Part shown: piece after piece, positions 54,956-64,000 of the stretch
How positions within the stretch are numbered: the stretch's first letter is position 1
Layout: every line of letters begins with the position of its first letter
Program-made: the position numbers and the translations under genes
The notes under the pieces: model-generated
What the model saw: the letters and a program-made list of their open reading frames with translations, nothing else
Database searches by the model: none
What the model was told of the DNA's origin: nothing
Source: Calliopum simillimum
Lineage: Eukaryota; Arthropoda; Insecta; Diptera; Lauxaniidae
Length of the DNA stretch: 64,000 bases
Direction: 5' to 3'
Assembly (NCBI GenBank): GCA_951812925.1
Contig: OX638370.1
Coordinates: 39,311,948 to 39,375,947 of the forward strand

Positions 54956-56641
54956 ATTCCCAGCGAATGCCGTTACTCATTTTATATGGAAAATGGGCTG
55001 CTGATTCCGAAAATCGCATTTTTTTTTTTTTATTTCGTGTCGTTTTCGAGATATCGGTCATTTTCGGTTTTTGGACCAAAAAAAAAAGATAGTTCCATTA
55101 AAATACAAATATCTCAAGAACCAATGTTTGCATTTAAATAAATAATATGTTATATTAAAGGTAATTAAATTACCTACAAATGATGTCCACATCACTTTTT
55201 GGTTGGTTCGTTAGTTTTGGTGAAATAAATTGATTTCCAAAAAACAAAATTTTTTTTTTCCAAAAAATTAAGAAAAAATCAAATTCAACTTCAAATTTAT
55301 ACAAGAAGACATAACTTTTTTATATTTTTTTTTTGTATCATAGACTATATATTTGTGAAGAAAATAAGATATCATTCAAGAAAATCGATGGAAAAATGCA
55401 AAAGTTGTATACAATTCATTGATAAGTTACCAAAATGCGTTTTTCCCTATTTTTCCGTTTTTTTGTAATAAACTGTTCGAAAATTTGAAACTTTTTGTAA
55501 AAGAAATTAGAAAATCCAAAAAATTCTTAAAGAAGGCATTAAAAGGAAATACCCGTGCCTCGCCGTTTTTCTCTAGCACGTCAGATTTTTTTTTAATCGA
55601 TTTTTGAAGTTTTTTAATCCACTGTACATGAAAAAACAGAAATAACGCAATCTTGTGTTAAATCGATGAATTTAACTATATGATCCTTACATCTGAGGTG
55701 TATCATGTCTTCAGCAAACTTATGCAGGATACTACGCGGAATATTTTTGTAGACAATTTTAACCCTCTCAAACCCTCTCAAAATGACCTTCATGTGGGGG
55801 TCAAAATGACCCACATGTGAGGGTTTTAGAGGGTTAAAATTTTCTACAAAAATATTCCTCGCAGTATCCTGCATAAGTTTACTGAACACATAATACACCT
55901 CAGATGTAAGGATCATATAGTTAAATTCATCGATTTAACACAAGAATGCGTTATTTCTGTTTTTTCATGTACAGTGGATTAAAAAACTTCAAAAATCGAT
56001 TAAAAAAAAATCTGACGTGCTAGAGAAAAACGGAGAGGCACGGGTATTTCCTTTTAATGCCTTCTTTAAGAATTTTTTGGATTTTCTAATTTCTTTTACA
56101 AAAAGTTTCAAATTTTCGAACAGTTTATTACAAAAAAACGGAAAAATAGGGAAAAACGCATTTTGGTAACTTATCAATGAATTGTATACAACTTTTGCAT
56201 TTTTCCATCGATTTTCTTAAATAGTATTTTATTTGCCTAACAAATTTATAGACTATGATATAAAAATACAAAATGATTTTTAAAATTTTTTTTTCTTGTA
56301 AAAATCTGCAGTTGATTTAGACATTTTTGTAATTTTTTCGGAAAAATATACTATTTTTTTCAGAAATCAATTTATTTCACCGAAACTAACGAACCAACCA
56401 AAAAGCGATGTGGATATAATTAGTAGGTAATTTAATTACCTTTAATATGACATAGTACTTGTTTAAATACAATCATTGGTTCTTGAGATATTTGTATTTT
56501 AATGGAACTATCTTTTTTTTTTGGTCCAAAAACCGAAAATGACCGATATCTCGAAAACGACACGAAATAAAAAAAAAAAATGCGATTTTCGGAATCAGCA
56601 GCCCATTTTCCATATAAAATGAGTAACGGCATTCGCTGGGA
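54956..56641. mobile_element. Near-perfect palindrome of about 1.7 kb, centre 55798
   Basis: CCCAGCGAATGCCGTTACTC at 54959 pairs with its inverse at 56622. The two arms encode the same 62-residue frame (MISYQNAFFPIFPFF...) at 55419-55607 plus and 55989-56177 minus, and MPLLILYGKWAADSENRIF occurs in both outer arms. These pairs all centre on 55798. The centre has 'ggtcaaaatgaccc' and 'ctacaaaaatattc'. The frames are repeat by-products, not genes. Confidence 0.88.
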
Positions 56642-57244
56642 AAAAAATTTTAATCATTTGTAAACTAGTGTAATCAGTAGCTGTGTACTAATTTTCATCA
56701 AAAAATTTTATACGGTTCAAAAGATATGACCAAATAAAATTAAAAGTTTGGGGCGGTGCCACGCCTCTTCGTAAGTATATACTAAGTCAAAATCTATCTC
56801 ATTCTTTAGCATATGCTAATGCGTATCATTTCCCAAAGTTTCATCAAAACTACTTTAGCCGTTGTTGAAAAAAGCATGGCAACAGTTTTTTATATACACA
56901 ATTTTAGACCCTAAAAAAAGAGAATTTATCTCAAAAACTAAATAAGATACAGCAATTCTAATGCCAGATTCGGATTTAGAATTGCCAAATACATATAAAA
57001 TAACTATTTTTATTTTTGTTTGTTGTATTTTTTTCTAATTTTTTTTATGAAAACTTTTTTAAATATTGTTTAAAAAATTTTATAAGTAATTCCGACCGCT
57101 CTCCAAAATGTTTCTGATTTTATATAAAAAAAACAACAAAATTTTATAAGAATAAAATCATCAAAATCGGAGCTGTTCTTGAGGACTTCCATCTTAAAGG
57201 CTTTATTGACTCCACTATTCATCCTTAAAAAACTTTTCTCCTAC

Positions 57245-57433
57245 ATTTCAGATCACATCTTCGAAACCAATTTGACGAAGAACATCCGATTCAATGGACA
57301 TCAGTATTAGCATGTCCAATCGATATTGACCCATAACACTTCTTTGCTCGTTTTTTATGAGTTTCAACTTTGAAAAAGAACGCTCTGTTTTACAATTTGT
57401 AATCATAAGAGTTTTCGTTGCTTTCGTCGAGCA
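57245..57433 (-). pseudogene. hAT transposase C-terminal fragment (dimerisation domain)
   Basis: The minus-strand frame reads TLMITNCKTERSFSKLKLIK, then QRSVMGQYRLDMLILMSIES, then DVLRQIGFEDVI and stop. The T-E-R-S-F-S-K-L-K-x-I-K pattern and the downstream L-x-x-L-x-x-L-S-I-E are typical of the hAT C-terminal domain in ZMYM-type hAT transposases. The upstream exons are replaced by the palindrome and A/T-rich DNA, so it is inactive. Confidence 0.85.
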
Positions 57434-57780
57434 TTGGGAATTCTAATTTTGTCATTGATTTGTTGTCGTCATTGCGTCTCTCGAATTCTCAATTTTTATG
57501 TTTTCATTTTTTTCAAAGCATGCTTGGACTTACATACATTTGCCAAATTTTGTGAGCTAGCTCTTTTAATCAGCAGATTAAATATTTTAGCTTTCAGATT
57601 TTCGTGGGGGCCCCTGCTCGTCGGGGGCCCTAGGCCATGGCCTAGTCTGGCCTAATGGGTAATCCAGCACTGATTATGAGCTCTCCTTGCACCAGAATTT
57701 TTAATTTCTATCATTTTAACAAAAAAACTTGTTGAAAAGCAAATCGGAAGCAAAAAAAAAAAATTATGAAGCAGTCTAGT

Positions 57781-58299
57781 GATCATGCTTTTCGCAATTC
57801 GCATCGAACTTTGGTTAGTAATTTACCCCAGGTAGTCGATCTATTATTATTGAGGGTGCATTCGATCAAGTGATAATAAAGCATTCCTATTTTAATGGTG
57901 TGCATAAATTGTCTAAGACACTTTTGAAATAATTGAAATGGCAACCCTATGCCTTGCCAGAAAAAAATAGGCAACCCTACTTAAACATATTGTAGAGGCT
58001 TTTAACTTTCGAATGGTATATAATTTTTTCATTAAACAGATGAGTGCAATATGGAATGAACCATAGCCTAGCCAGGATTTTTTTAGGCAACCCACTCACA
58101 ATATGTTTCTTAACGTATTTAATTTCATATAAAATAGTTTTCATCCATTAAACGGATGGGTGCAAATCTGTCCTTATTCGTATCTTAGACTATAAAGTGC
58201 AAAGCTCCAAAAGTGCTATATAAAAGATATGGGAGTCCAGTGAAAAGTGAAAAGAAAAAATCATTCCTGATCAGCATGAAAAGGCTGCATGTGTTTATT
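57781..58299. other. Spacer, no gene
   Basis: Two related stretches with 'ggcaaccctatgccttgcca' and 'gcctagccaggatttttttaggcaaccc' suggest a small decayed repeat. No coding. Confidence 0.4.
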
Positions 58300-59486
58300 G
58301 GAACATTTTAACCTATTATTATCATTTTTAGAAGGGGGTCAAAAAGACCCATAAGGTTATATTAGGTTAAGATGTTTCAGAAAATTGTTCCTTGCGTAGT
58401 TTCATGATGATCTGGGAACAACATGTTTTAACGAAAATGAAGAATTAGAGTTTTACAGTGGGGTGAAATTTCGAAAATATGTACTTTTTTTGCTGGTATT
58501 TTAGCTAAAAAACGTTGTGAAATTGATCTAAGGTTTCAACTTTTATTTTATCTTAATTCACGAAGAAAATTTTGATATATCGTACGACTCATTCCCAGCA
58601 TTCTGAGGTCGTAATAAAATAAACACATTTTGCATAAATCGACTTTGAGTGATCTACAAATGACCTTAAAAAAAATGTAAAACATCTCAGTTCACTTCTT
58701 GAATTTTTTAATTTTTTTTTAGTACTGTTAAACATAATAGATATAATTATACACATTGTTTTATTTTTTTACGATGTCGCACCCGTTACTTCTTTAAAGC
58801 TTATTTTTTTCAACTAAATTATCTCTTAATGCAGCAAACTAAGAAAATTCTTGTACAAAATATAACAACGAATTATCTTCAAAGTTTTAATTTACCGTTT
58901 CATGCAAAATTTTACAGATCTGAGAGATCAAATCTCATAAAACAAAAATAGCATATTTGTAACGTCGCACCCGTTACCATCTATTTAGTACAAAAAAGCA
59001 TTGGAATTTAACTTTTTTAAATACTTCTATTTGTTGACAAGATCGAGATAATTGACACTTCTTAAGATAAGGCACCTTTTTGGCGTATTTATTCAAATTC
59101 TATTTTTAATTTAAAAAAGTGTCCTTAAAGTGTCGCGCCTGTTACTATGGAAAATCCCTTATGAAAAAAACGAAGGAAAATACTTCGTTGAAATTTTGCA
59201 CTATGTCTCTGTCGTATGCGTACCGCCCATACAAAAAGAATTTAATTTTAAACACAATGGTACTGGAAGTTTTGAGCAGAAATTGGATCAATTCGTATTA
59301 GTAGGCTTGGTACCTGCCAGATCTTCAAAATGTTATTCTGAAAGAGATATTTGAGATTTTAGAGAATTCAACCAAATTTTACACAGATAGATACAAGACA
59401 GGGTGATCAAATTTGCCTAAAAAACGACGAAAATATATGGTGATAGGCTTTTTGAAATATCAATGCGTAATAAAGTGTAAAAAAAA

Positions 59487-60622
59487 CTAGTAAGGGTGTA
59501 AATTTTGGCCTGGCCAAAAAATAAATACCCTACACTGAAGTATTTTTAAAATTTTGCTTATATGGGAGGTGCCACGCCCTCTTGTCCGAGTACACCCAGT
59601 TCTTGTTCAGTGCTTGCATTTATATTTTTTAGTGTCAGAGTGAAATTTAGTTGGATTATCTCAAAAACTCTTTCAGTATAGCATTTTGAATCTTTTGCTT
59701 ATATGGGAGGTGCTACGCCCCCTTGTTTTATTTCACCCAATTTTCGCTGAGAGCTTTCATTTATAATTTTTAGTGACTGAGTCAAATTATGTTCGAATAT
59801 CTCAAAAAACGCTTTCAGTATAGCGTTTTTAAGCTTTTGCTTGTATGGGAGGTACCACGCCCTCTTGTCCGAGTACACCCAGTTTTTGTTCAGAGCTTGC
59901 ATTTATATTTTTTAGTATCAGAGTGAAATTGAGTTGGATTATCTCAAAAAACTTTTTCAGTATAGCATTTCGAAACTTTTGCTTATATGGGAGGTGCCAC
60001 GCCCCCCTGTACGATTTCAACCAATTTTTGCTGAGAGCTTTCATTTATAATTTTTAGAGTCTAAATCAAATTCGGTTCGAATATCTCAAAAAACGCTTCC
60101 AGTATAGCGTTTTGAAGCTTTTGCTTATATGGGAGGTGCCACGTCCTCTTTTCCGAATTCGCTCAGTTTTTTATCAGAGCTTGCGCTTACAATTCGTAGT
60201 ATGTATTTGTATTGTGGTTGCATTGTCGTGAAAAATACTCCTAAAATTGCATTTTGAATATATTTTTTGTATGGGCGGTAGGCGTGTCAGTTGACCGATT
60301 TCGCTCATTTTCAATTCCCCGAGCTAACTTTGACGACGGAGGCTATGTACCAAATTTCATTGAATTATCTTGCTCAGTTTTCCCAAAAAGTGTATTTCAA
60401 CACACAGCCAGCCACCCAGTCAGCAAGCCAGACAGATAGGCGTGTCCGTTTACCTATTTCTATCAGTTTTCCCTTAAAAAAAATTTTCACGGACGAACAT
60501 GGCTATATCGACTCTGGAGGTAATGCTGGTCAAGAATATATATACTTTTCTTTATCTGCCACGCCTCCTCCTCTGCGTTACAAACGGAAGGACAAAGTGA
60601 ATATACCCTGGGTGTAGGGTAT
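59487..60622 (-). mobile_element. DINE-1/Helentron-like element, copy E, complete, five tandem units
   Basis: Minus orientation. CTAG terminus at 59487-59490, hairpin TTTGGCCTGGCCAAAA, subterminal GTGTAGGGTA, five core units whose marker 'cttatatggg' falls at 59557, 59698, 59840, 59982 and 60124 (period 141-142), a degraded GTCY microsatellite near 60405-60435, and 5' end TATACCCTACACCCAGGG at 60622. The paralogous empty site at about 44333 is a plain A-run, showing insertion into A/T without an evident target duplication, as expected for Helitron-type elements. Confidence 0.8.
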
Positions 60623-61934
60623 AAAAATACAAATTCTTTTTCTGGTGAATACTCTATTGAATTTGGGTAAAAGCGATTAATTGCGATTAGAATAACAATA
60701 TTTTAAGAACGTAAACAGAACAATAAAGTAACTAGTAAAAATTGTTTGATTATTTGATTTTGTAGAAGGTGCAACACCCTCTCTTGTCCGAATTCCCTCA
60801 GCTTGCACTTACTGTACTTAGTAGCTGTAAGAAATTTGGTTACATTACCTCAATAGCGCTTTCTTTACGGCATTTTTATAGCAAAAGTGTATTGGAGGTA
60901 CCACGCCCTCTCGTCCGAATCAACAAAGTTTCCGATCAGAGCTTTCATTTACTATCTGAGTGAAATGTTGTTGGATTATATCAAATAACGCTTTCAGTAC
61001 AGCATTTTCAAGATTTTTCTTGTATGGGAGGTGTCACGCGCGTCCGTATTAACCGAGACTAAACTTAGAGCGTACCCCGAGTATTTCTAGAATTCATGTG
61101 TATTTTGGTTGCATTGTCGTAAATAATACGCATTAAAATGCGTTTCAAATGTGTTATTATACCCTACACCCAGGGTATATTCACTTTGTCCTTCCGTTTG
61201 TAACGCAGAGAAGGAGGCGTGGCAGGTATAGAAAAGTATATATATTCTTGATCAGCGTCACCTCCTGAGTCGATATAGCCATGTCCGTCTGTCTGGCTGG
61301 CAGGCTGGCTGGCTGGCTGTGTGTTGAAATACACTTTTCGGAAAAACTGAGCAAGATAATTCAATGAAATTTGGTACATTGCCTCCGTCGTCAAAGTTAG
61401 CTCGGGGGATTGAAAATGAGCGAAATCGGTCAACTGACACGCCTACCGCCCATACAAAAAATATATTCAAAATGCAATTTTAGGAGTATTTTTCACGACA
61501 ATGCAACCACAATACAAATAAATACTACGAATTGTAAGCGCAAGCTCTGATAAAAAACTGAGCGAATTCGGAAAAGAGGACGTGGCACCTCCCATATGAG
61601 CAAAAGCTTCAAAACGCTATACTGGAAGCGGTTTTTGAGATATTCGAACCGAATTTGACTCAGACTCTAAAAATTATAAATGAAAGCTCTCAGCAAAAAT
61701 TGGTTGAAATCGTACAGGGGGGCGTGGCACCTCCCATATAAGCAAAAGTTTCAAAATGCTATACTGAAAAAGTTTTTTGAGATAATCCAACTAAATTTCA
61801 CTCTGACACTAAAAAATATAAATGCAAGCTCTGAACAAAAACTGGGTGTACTCGGACAAGAGGGCGTGGTACCTCCCATACAAGCAAAAGCTTAAAAACG
61901 CTATACTGAAAGCGTTTTTTGAGATATTCGAACA

Positions 61935-62666
61935 TAATTGAATTGAATTGATTTTTATTTTTCTTATCTTATTACATAATACAAAATTTCAATACTTATC
62001 AATTAGCTAAGGTAATATATATAAGTATGTAATTTAGATAATAAGTCATTCTTTAGCCAACTGATGACTAGTGATGAATGACTTAGATTCGTACATTTTT
62101 ATAAATTAAATTGTTTTAATTGTTGTGGGGGAAAAGGTAAAAATAAATTTAAATTTTTAAATTTGTTTTTTTTTTTTTTTTTTTTTCTAATAAAAAAAAA
62201 ACAGGTAAAAATAGTTACACACTTAAAAAATAGTTACAATTTGAAAAATGGATTTTTTTTTTATGATATAAAAACAACAAAAAATTTTGATCGCAATTAC
62301 ATAGCTTTGATCATAGAGATATCTTTTGTAAAAAGCCAAGATTTTACTCTTTTAAGGAAGATGTTATAGTTTTTCAAAGTTCTGATCTCAAGTGGCAAAT
62401 TATTAAAAAATTTTGGAGCCGAAACCGTAAAAAAGTTAGAAAATTGAGTTTTATTTGAAGCTGGAACGTTAACGAATTGCATATTATTCACTCTTAATTC
62501 GTATACATTAGAGTTTCGCAAATTTTGGCTATAACCACTTCGCATGAAAAATATCTTGAGAACTTTGTAGACATATAAATGTTTCAACGGCAAAATGCGC
62601 AGATGACAAAATAAAGGCCAGCTACTTTCCATTCTGCTTTTGTTTAGAATAATTCTAATAACATTT
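61935..62666 (-). mobile_element. 5'-truncated LINE inserted in DINE-like copy F
   Basis: Minus orientation; its 3' end is at the left with a (CAATT)n-type tail (GAATTGAATTGA on the plus strand). The left and right flanks rejoin the tandem unit around 'gaacataatttgactcag'. Contains the LINE C-terminal frame 62297-62677. Confidence 0.75.
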
Positions 62667-62668
62667 GA
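62297..62668 (-). pseudogene. C-terminal end of a LINE reverse transcriptase protein
   Basis: The frame of about 123 residues contains LRILPLKHLYVYKVLKIFF near the start and, near the end, APKFFNNLPLEIRTLKNYNI followed by FLKRVKSWL. The F-N-x-L-P-x-x-I-R ... F-x-x-x-x-K-x-W-L ending is characteristic of CR1-like non-LTR polymerases. Nothing of the catalytic RT remains, and the apparent start codon lies in the flanking repeat. A dead 5'-truncated insertion. Confidence 0.75.
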
Positions 62669-62984
62669 CTCAGTCACTAAAAATTATAAATGAAAGCTCT
62701 CAGCGAAAATTGGGTGAAATAAAACAAGGGGGCGTAGCACCTCCCATATAAGCAAAAGATTCAAAATGCTATACTGAAAGAGTTTTTGAGATAATCCAAC
62801 TAAATTTCACTCTGACACTAAAAAATATAAATGCAAGCTCTGAACAAGAACTGGGTGTACTCGGAGAAGAGGGCGTGGCACCTCCCATATAAGCAAAATT
62901 TTAAAAATACTGCAGTGTAGGGTATTTATTTTTTGGCCAGGCCAAAATTTACACCCTTACTAGTTTTTATATTGGTGGTAGGGG

Positions 62985-63200
62985 GACAAGAGGGCGTGGC
63001 TACGCCCATATCAGAAAAATTTCAGAAATCTATACTGAAAGCGTTAGGGGCCATTCACATGTATCGTAACGCAACATTCGACCAATTTCCCACCCCCCCT
63101 AACTCCTCAGTAGTACTGCAACGTAACAAAACGCACAACCCCCTCCCTCCCTAGTTACGTAACAAATCATAATTTTGGTAATTTGAATTTGACTTTATTG
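62985..63200. repeat. GTAACGCAA/C-run repeat shared by both duplication copies
   Basis: 'aggggccattcacatgtatc' 'gtaacgcaa', then a C-run and 'gtaacaaaacg'; counterpart at 44935-45060. A short dispersed motif of unknown family. The 73-codon frame over it is not a gene. Confidence 0.5.
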
Positions 63201-64000
63201 TCGCATAAAATTATATATGGCAGCAAAACGCCTCCTAAAAACTAATCCATAATATCTCTGAAACTACTTTATGCAAATAGTGATACATATGTGAAGTGCA
63301 CCCGATCATATAATATTCATTGAAAATATGCATTATGCCATCCAAAAAAACTAATTTATCGATACCACGCTTTCTGATATATAAGAAGGTGTGTCAACGC
63401 TTGCTGATATATGCTAATATCGTCCCTATTCAAATGAAAAACACAAGTCATTTTTTTCTAGTTTTGAGTTATTTGGTATTTCTGGTCCAAAATATTATAG
63501 TCTTTAGACTGATAAACAGACTGAGCCATATCTCTGTTAAATAGCGGCTTTTTTACCACGAAAAAAAGAAAAACAATTTCCATACAATACTATTACTGGC
63601 CTAAAATTAAATACCCTACACTGGAGTATTTTGAAAATTTTTCTTTTTTGGGAAACGCCACGCCCTCTTGTCCGAAATCAGTTAGTTTTAGCTCAGATCT
63701 TGCGCTTACTATTGGCCAAATATTTCTCAAGTGAGCCACCTAAGGACTTAAACGCAAAAAAATACTTTCAAGAAAAATGGTTATATGGAGTAGTAAAAAT
63801 TTTGAAAATAATTTTTTTCGTAATAAAATTAAACCTCATCATAGCCGAGATTTTGCATGAATCGAAGTCGCGCCAACTCTAAATTAGCTTATCTTTCAGA
63901 TTTTTTGGCGAAACCGTGGAAATTTCAAAAAAGTTTTTTATTTTTTTGAGTCTTATTTATATTCGTATTTGAAATAACACAAAAGATATTTAATGAAAAT

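Larger units (their letters stand above)
54102..57672 (-). mobile_element. hAT transposon remnant with CAGTGCYGGATTA ends and 8-bp duplication
   Basis: Left end CAGTGCCGGATTAAGCC, right end inverted CAGTGCTGGATTACCC, both followed by 'gggggccctaggcca'-like sequence. Target duplications ATTATAAG (54094-54101) and ATTATGAG (57673-57680) differ by one base; the opposite foldback arm shows the original as ATTATGAG. The minus strand retains a transposase C-terminal fragment. A long palindrome (54956-56641) is nested inside. Confidence 0.88.
53493..57778. mobile_element. Foldback element (about 0.7 kb) split by a hAT insertion
   Basis: Ends TAGACTGCTTCATAATTTT and its inverse at 57778. Left arm 53493-53845; right arm 53846-54101 plus 57681-57778 once the hAT element is removed. 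'ggtggcgcatcgcatttctt' at 53612 pairs with 'aagaaatgcgatgcgccacc' at 54061. No transposase. Confidence 0.8.
61158..62963 (+). mobile_element. DINE-1/Helentron-like element, copy F, interrupted by a LINE
   Basis: 5' end TATACCCTACACCCAGGG at 61158, microsatellite 61290-61320, core units, 3' hairpin TTTTGGCCAGGCCAAAA and CTAG at 62960-62963. The empty site is at about 44850 ('gtgctatttttatata'). A LINE fragment at about 61935-62666 splits one core unit. E and F are inverted relative to each other about 535 bp apart. Confidence 0.78.
58300..64000. repeat. Segmental duplication 2, right copy, runs off the window
   Basis: Collinear with 42612-45930 after removal of DINE-like copies E and F. Still matching at base 64000 ('gaaataacacaaaagatatt'), so its right boundary lies outside. 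Confidence 0.9.

Noticed and set aside
55419..56177. Identical 62-residue frames on opposite strands
   Set aside because: Produced by the palindrome arms; low-complexity Phe/Lys content and no family match. Kept only as evidence of arm identity.

Overview
This is a fly (cyclorrhaphan dipteran) genomic window, AT-rich and crowded with transposons. The evidence is an MFSD6-type transporter with short GT-AG introns, attacin antimicrobial genes with the fly one-intron structure and kappa-B-type promoter motifs, and mariner, hAT, DINE-1/Helentron-like and non-LTR elements. A tephritid or another large-genome fly would fit, but I cannot fix the species from sequence alone. Only two protein-coding genes look intact in 64 kb.

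Layout. 1-2.4 kb: old repeats, including a DINE-like element. 2.4-7.4 kb, minus strand: a six-exon MFSD6-like major facilitator gene whose last intron has collected a mariner remnant and two MITEs. 8.7-13.1 kb: two eroded LINEs with RNase H domains, tail to tail; the first is split by a 1.8-kb hAT element with a perfect 8-bp target duplication. 14.5-15.0 kb: unique, less AT-rich DNA that may be a distal promoter. 15.5-25.2 kb: a run of inverted-repeat elements, one DINE-like element and two tandem arrays.

25.7-41.8 kb: a tandem duplication of an attacin unit. Unit A (about 25.76-31.76 kb) and unit B (about 33.59-41.81 kb) each hold a broken attacin on the minus strand. Because the units are paralogous, several insertions can be read against an empty site: a 3.3-kb hAT element in A; a LINE with an open 745-codon frame, a 1.3-kb MITE and a nested CACAG/pogo-like pair in B. 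The third attacin (46.0-46.7 kb) is intact, lacks a signal peptide and has a TATA box and kappa-B-like sites. A fourth attacin promoter, without a gene, lies at 50.5 kb.

42.6-45.9 kb and 58.3-64.0 kb form a second direct duplication. The right copy stops at the window edge about 105 bp before the point where attacin 3 ends in the left copy, so a further attacin may lie just outside. Between them, 47-58 kb is stacked palindromic elements, including a palindrome of about 1.7 kb inside a hAT element inside a smaller foldback element.

Functionally, the attacin genes are the only theme: a small immune gene family expanded by tandem duplication, with two of three copies decayed and transposons filling the spaces. 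The most unusual signals are shared modules that cut across element families: a core of about 70 bp in elements with different ends, tRNA-like B boxes inside three TIR families, and iterated subterminal motifs in three pogo-like families.
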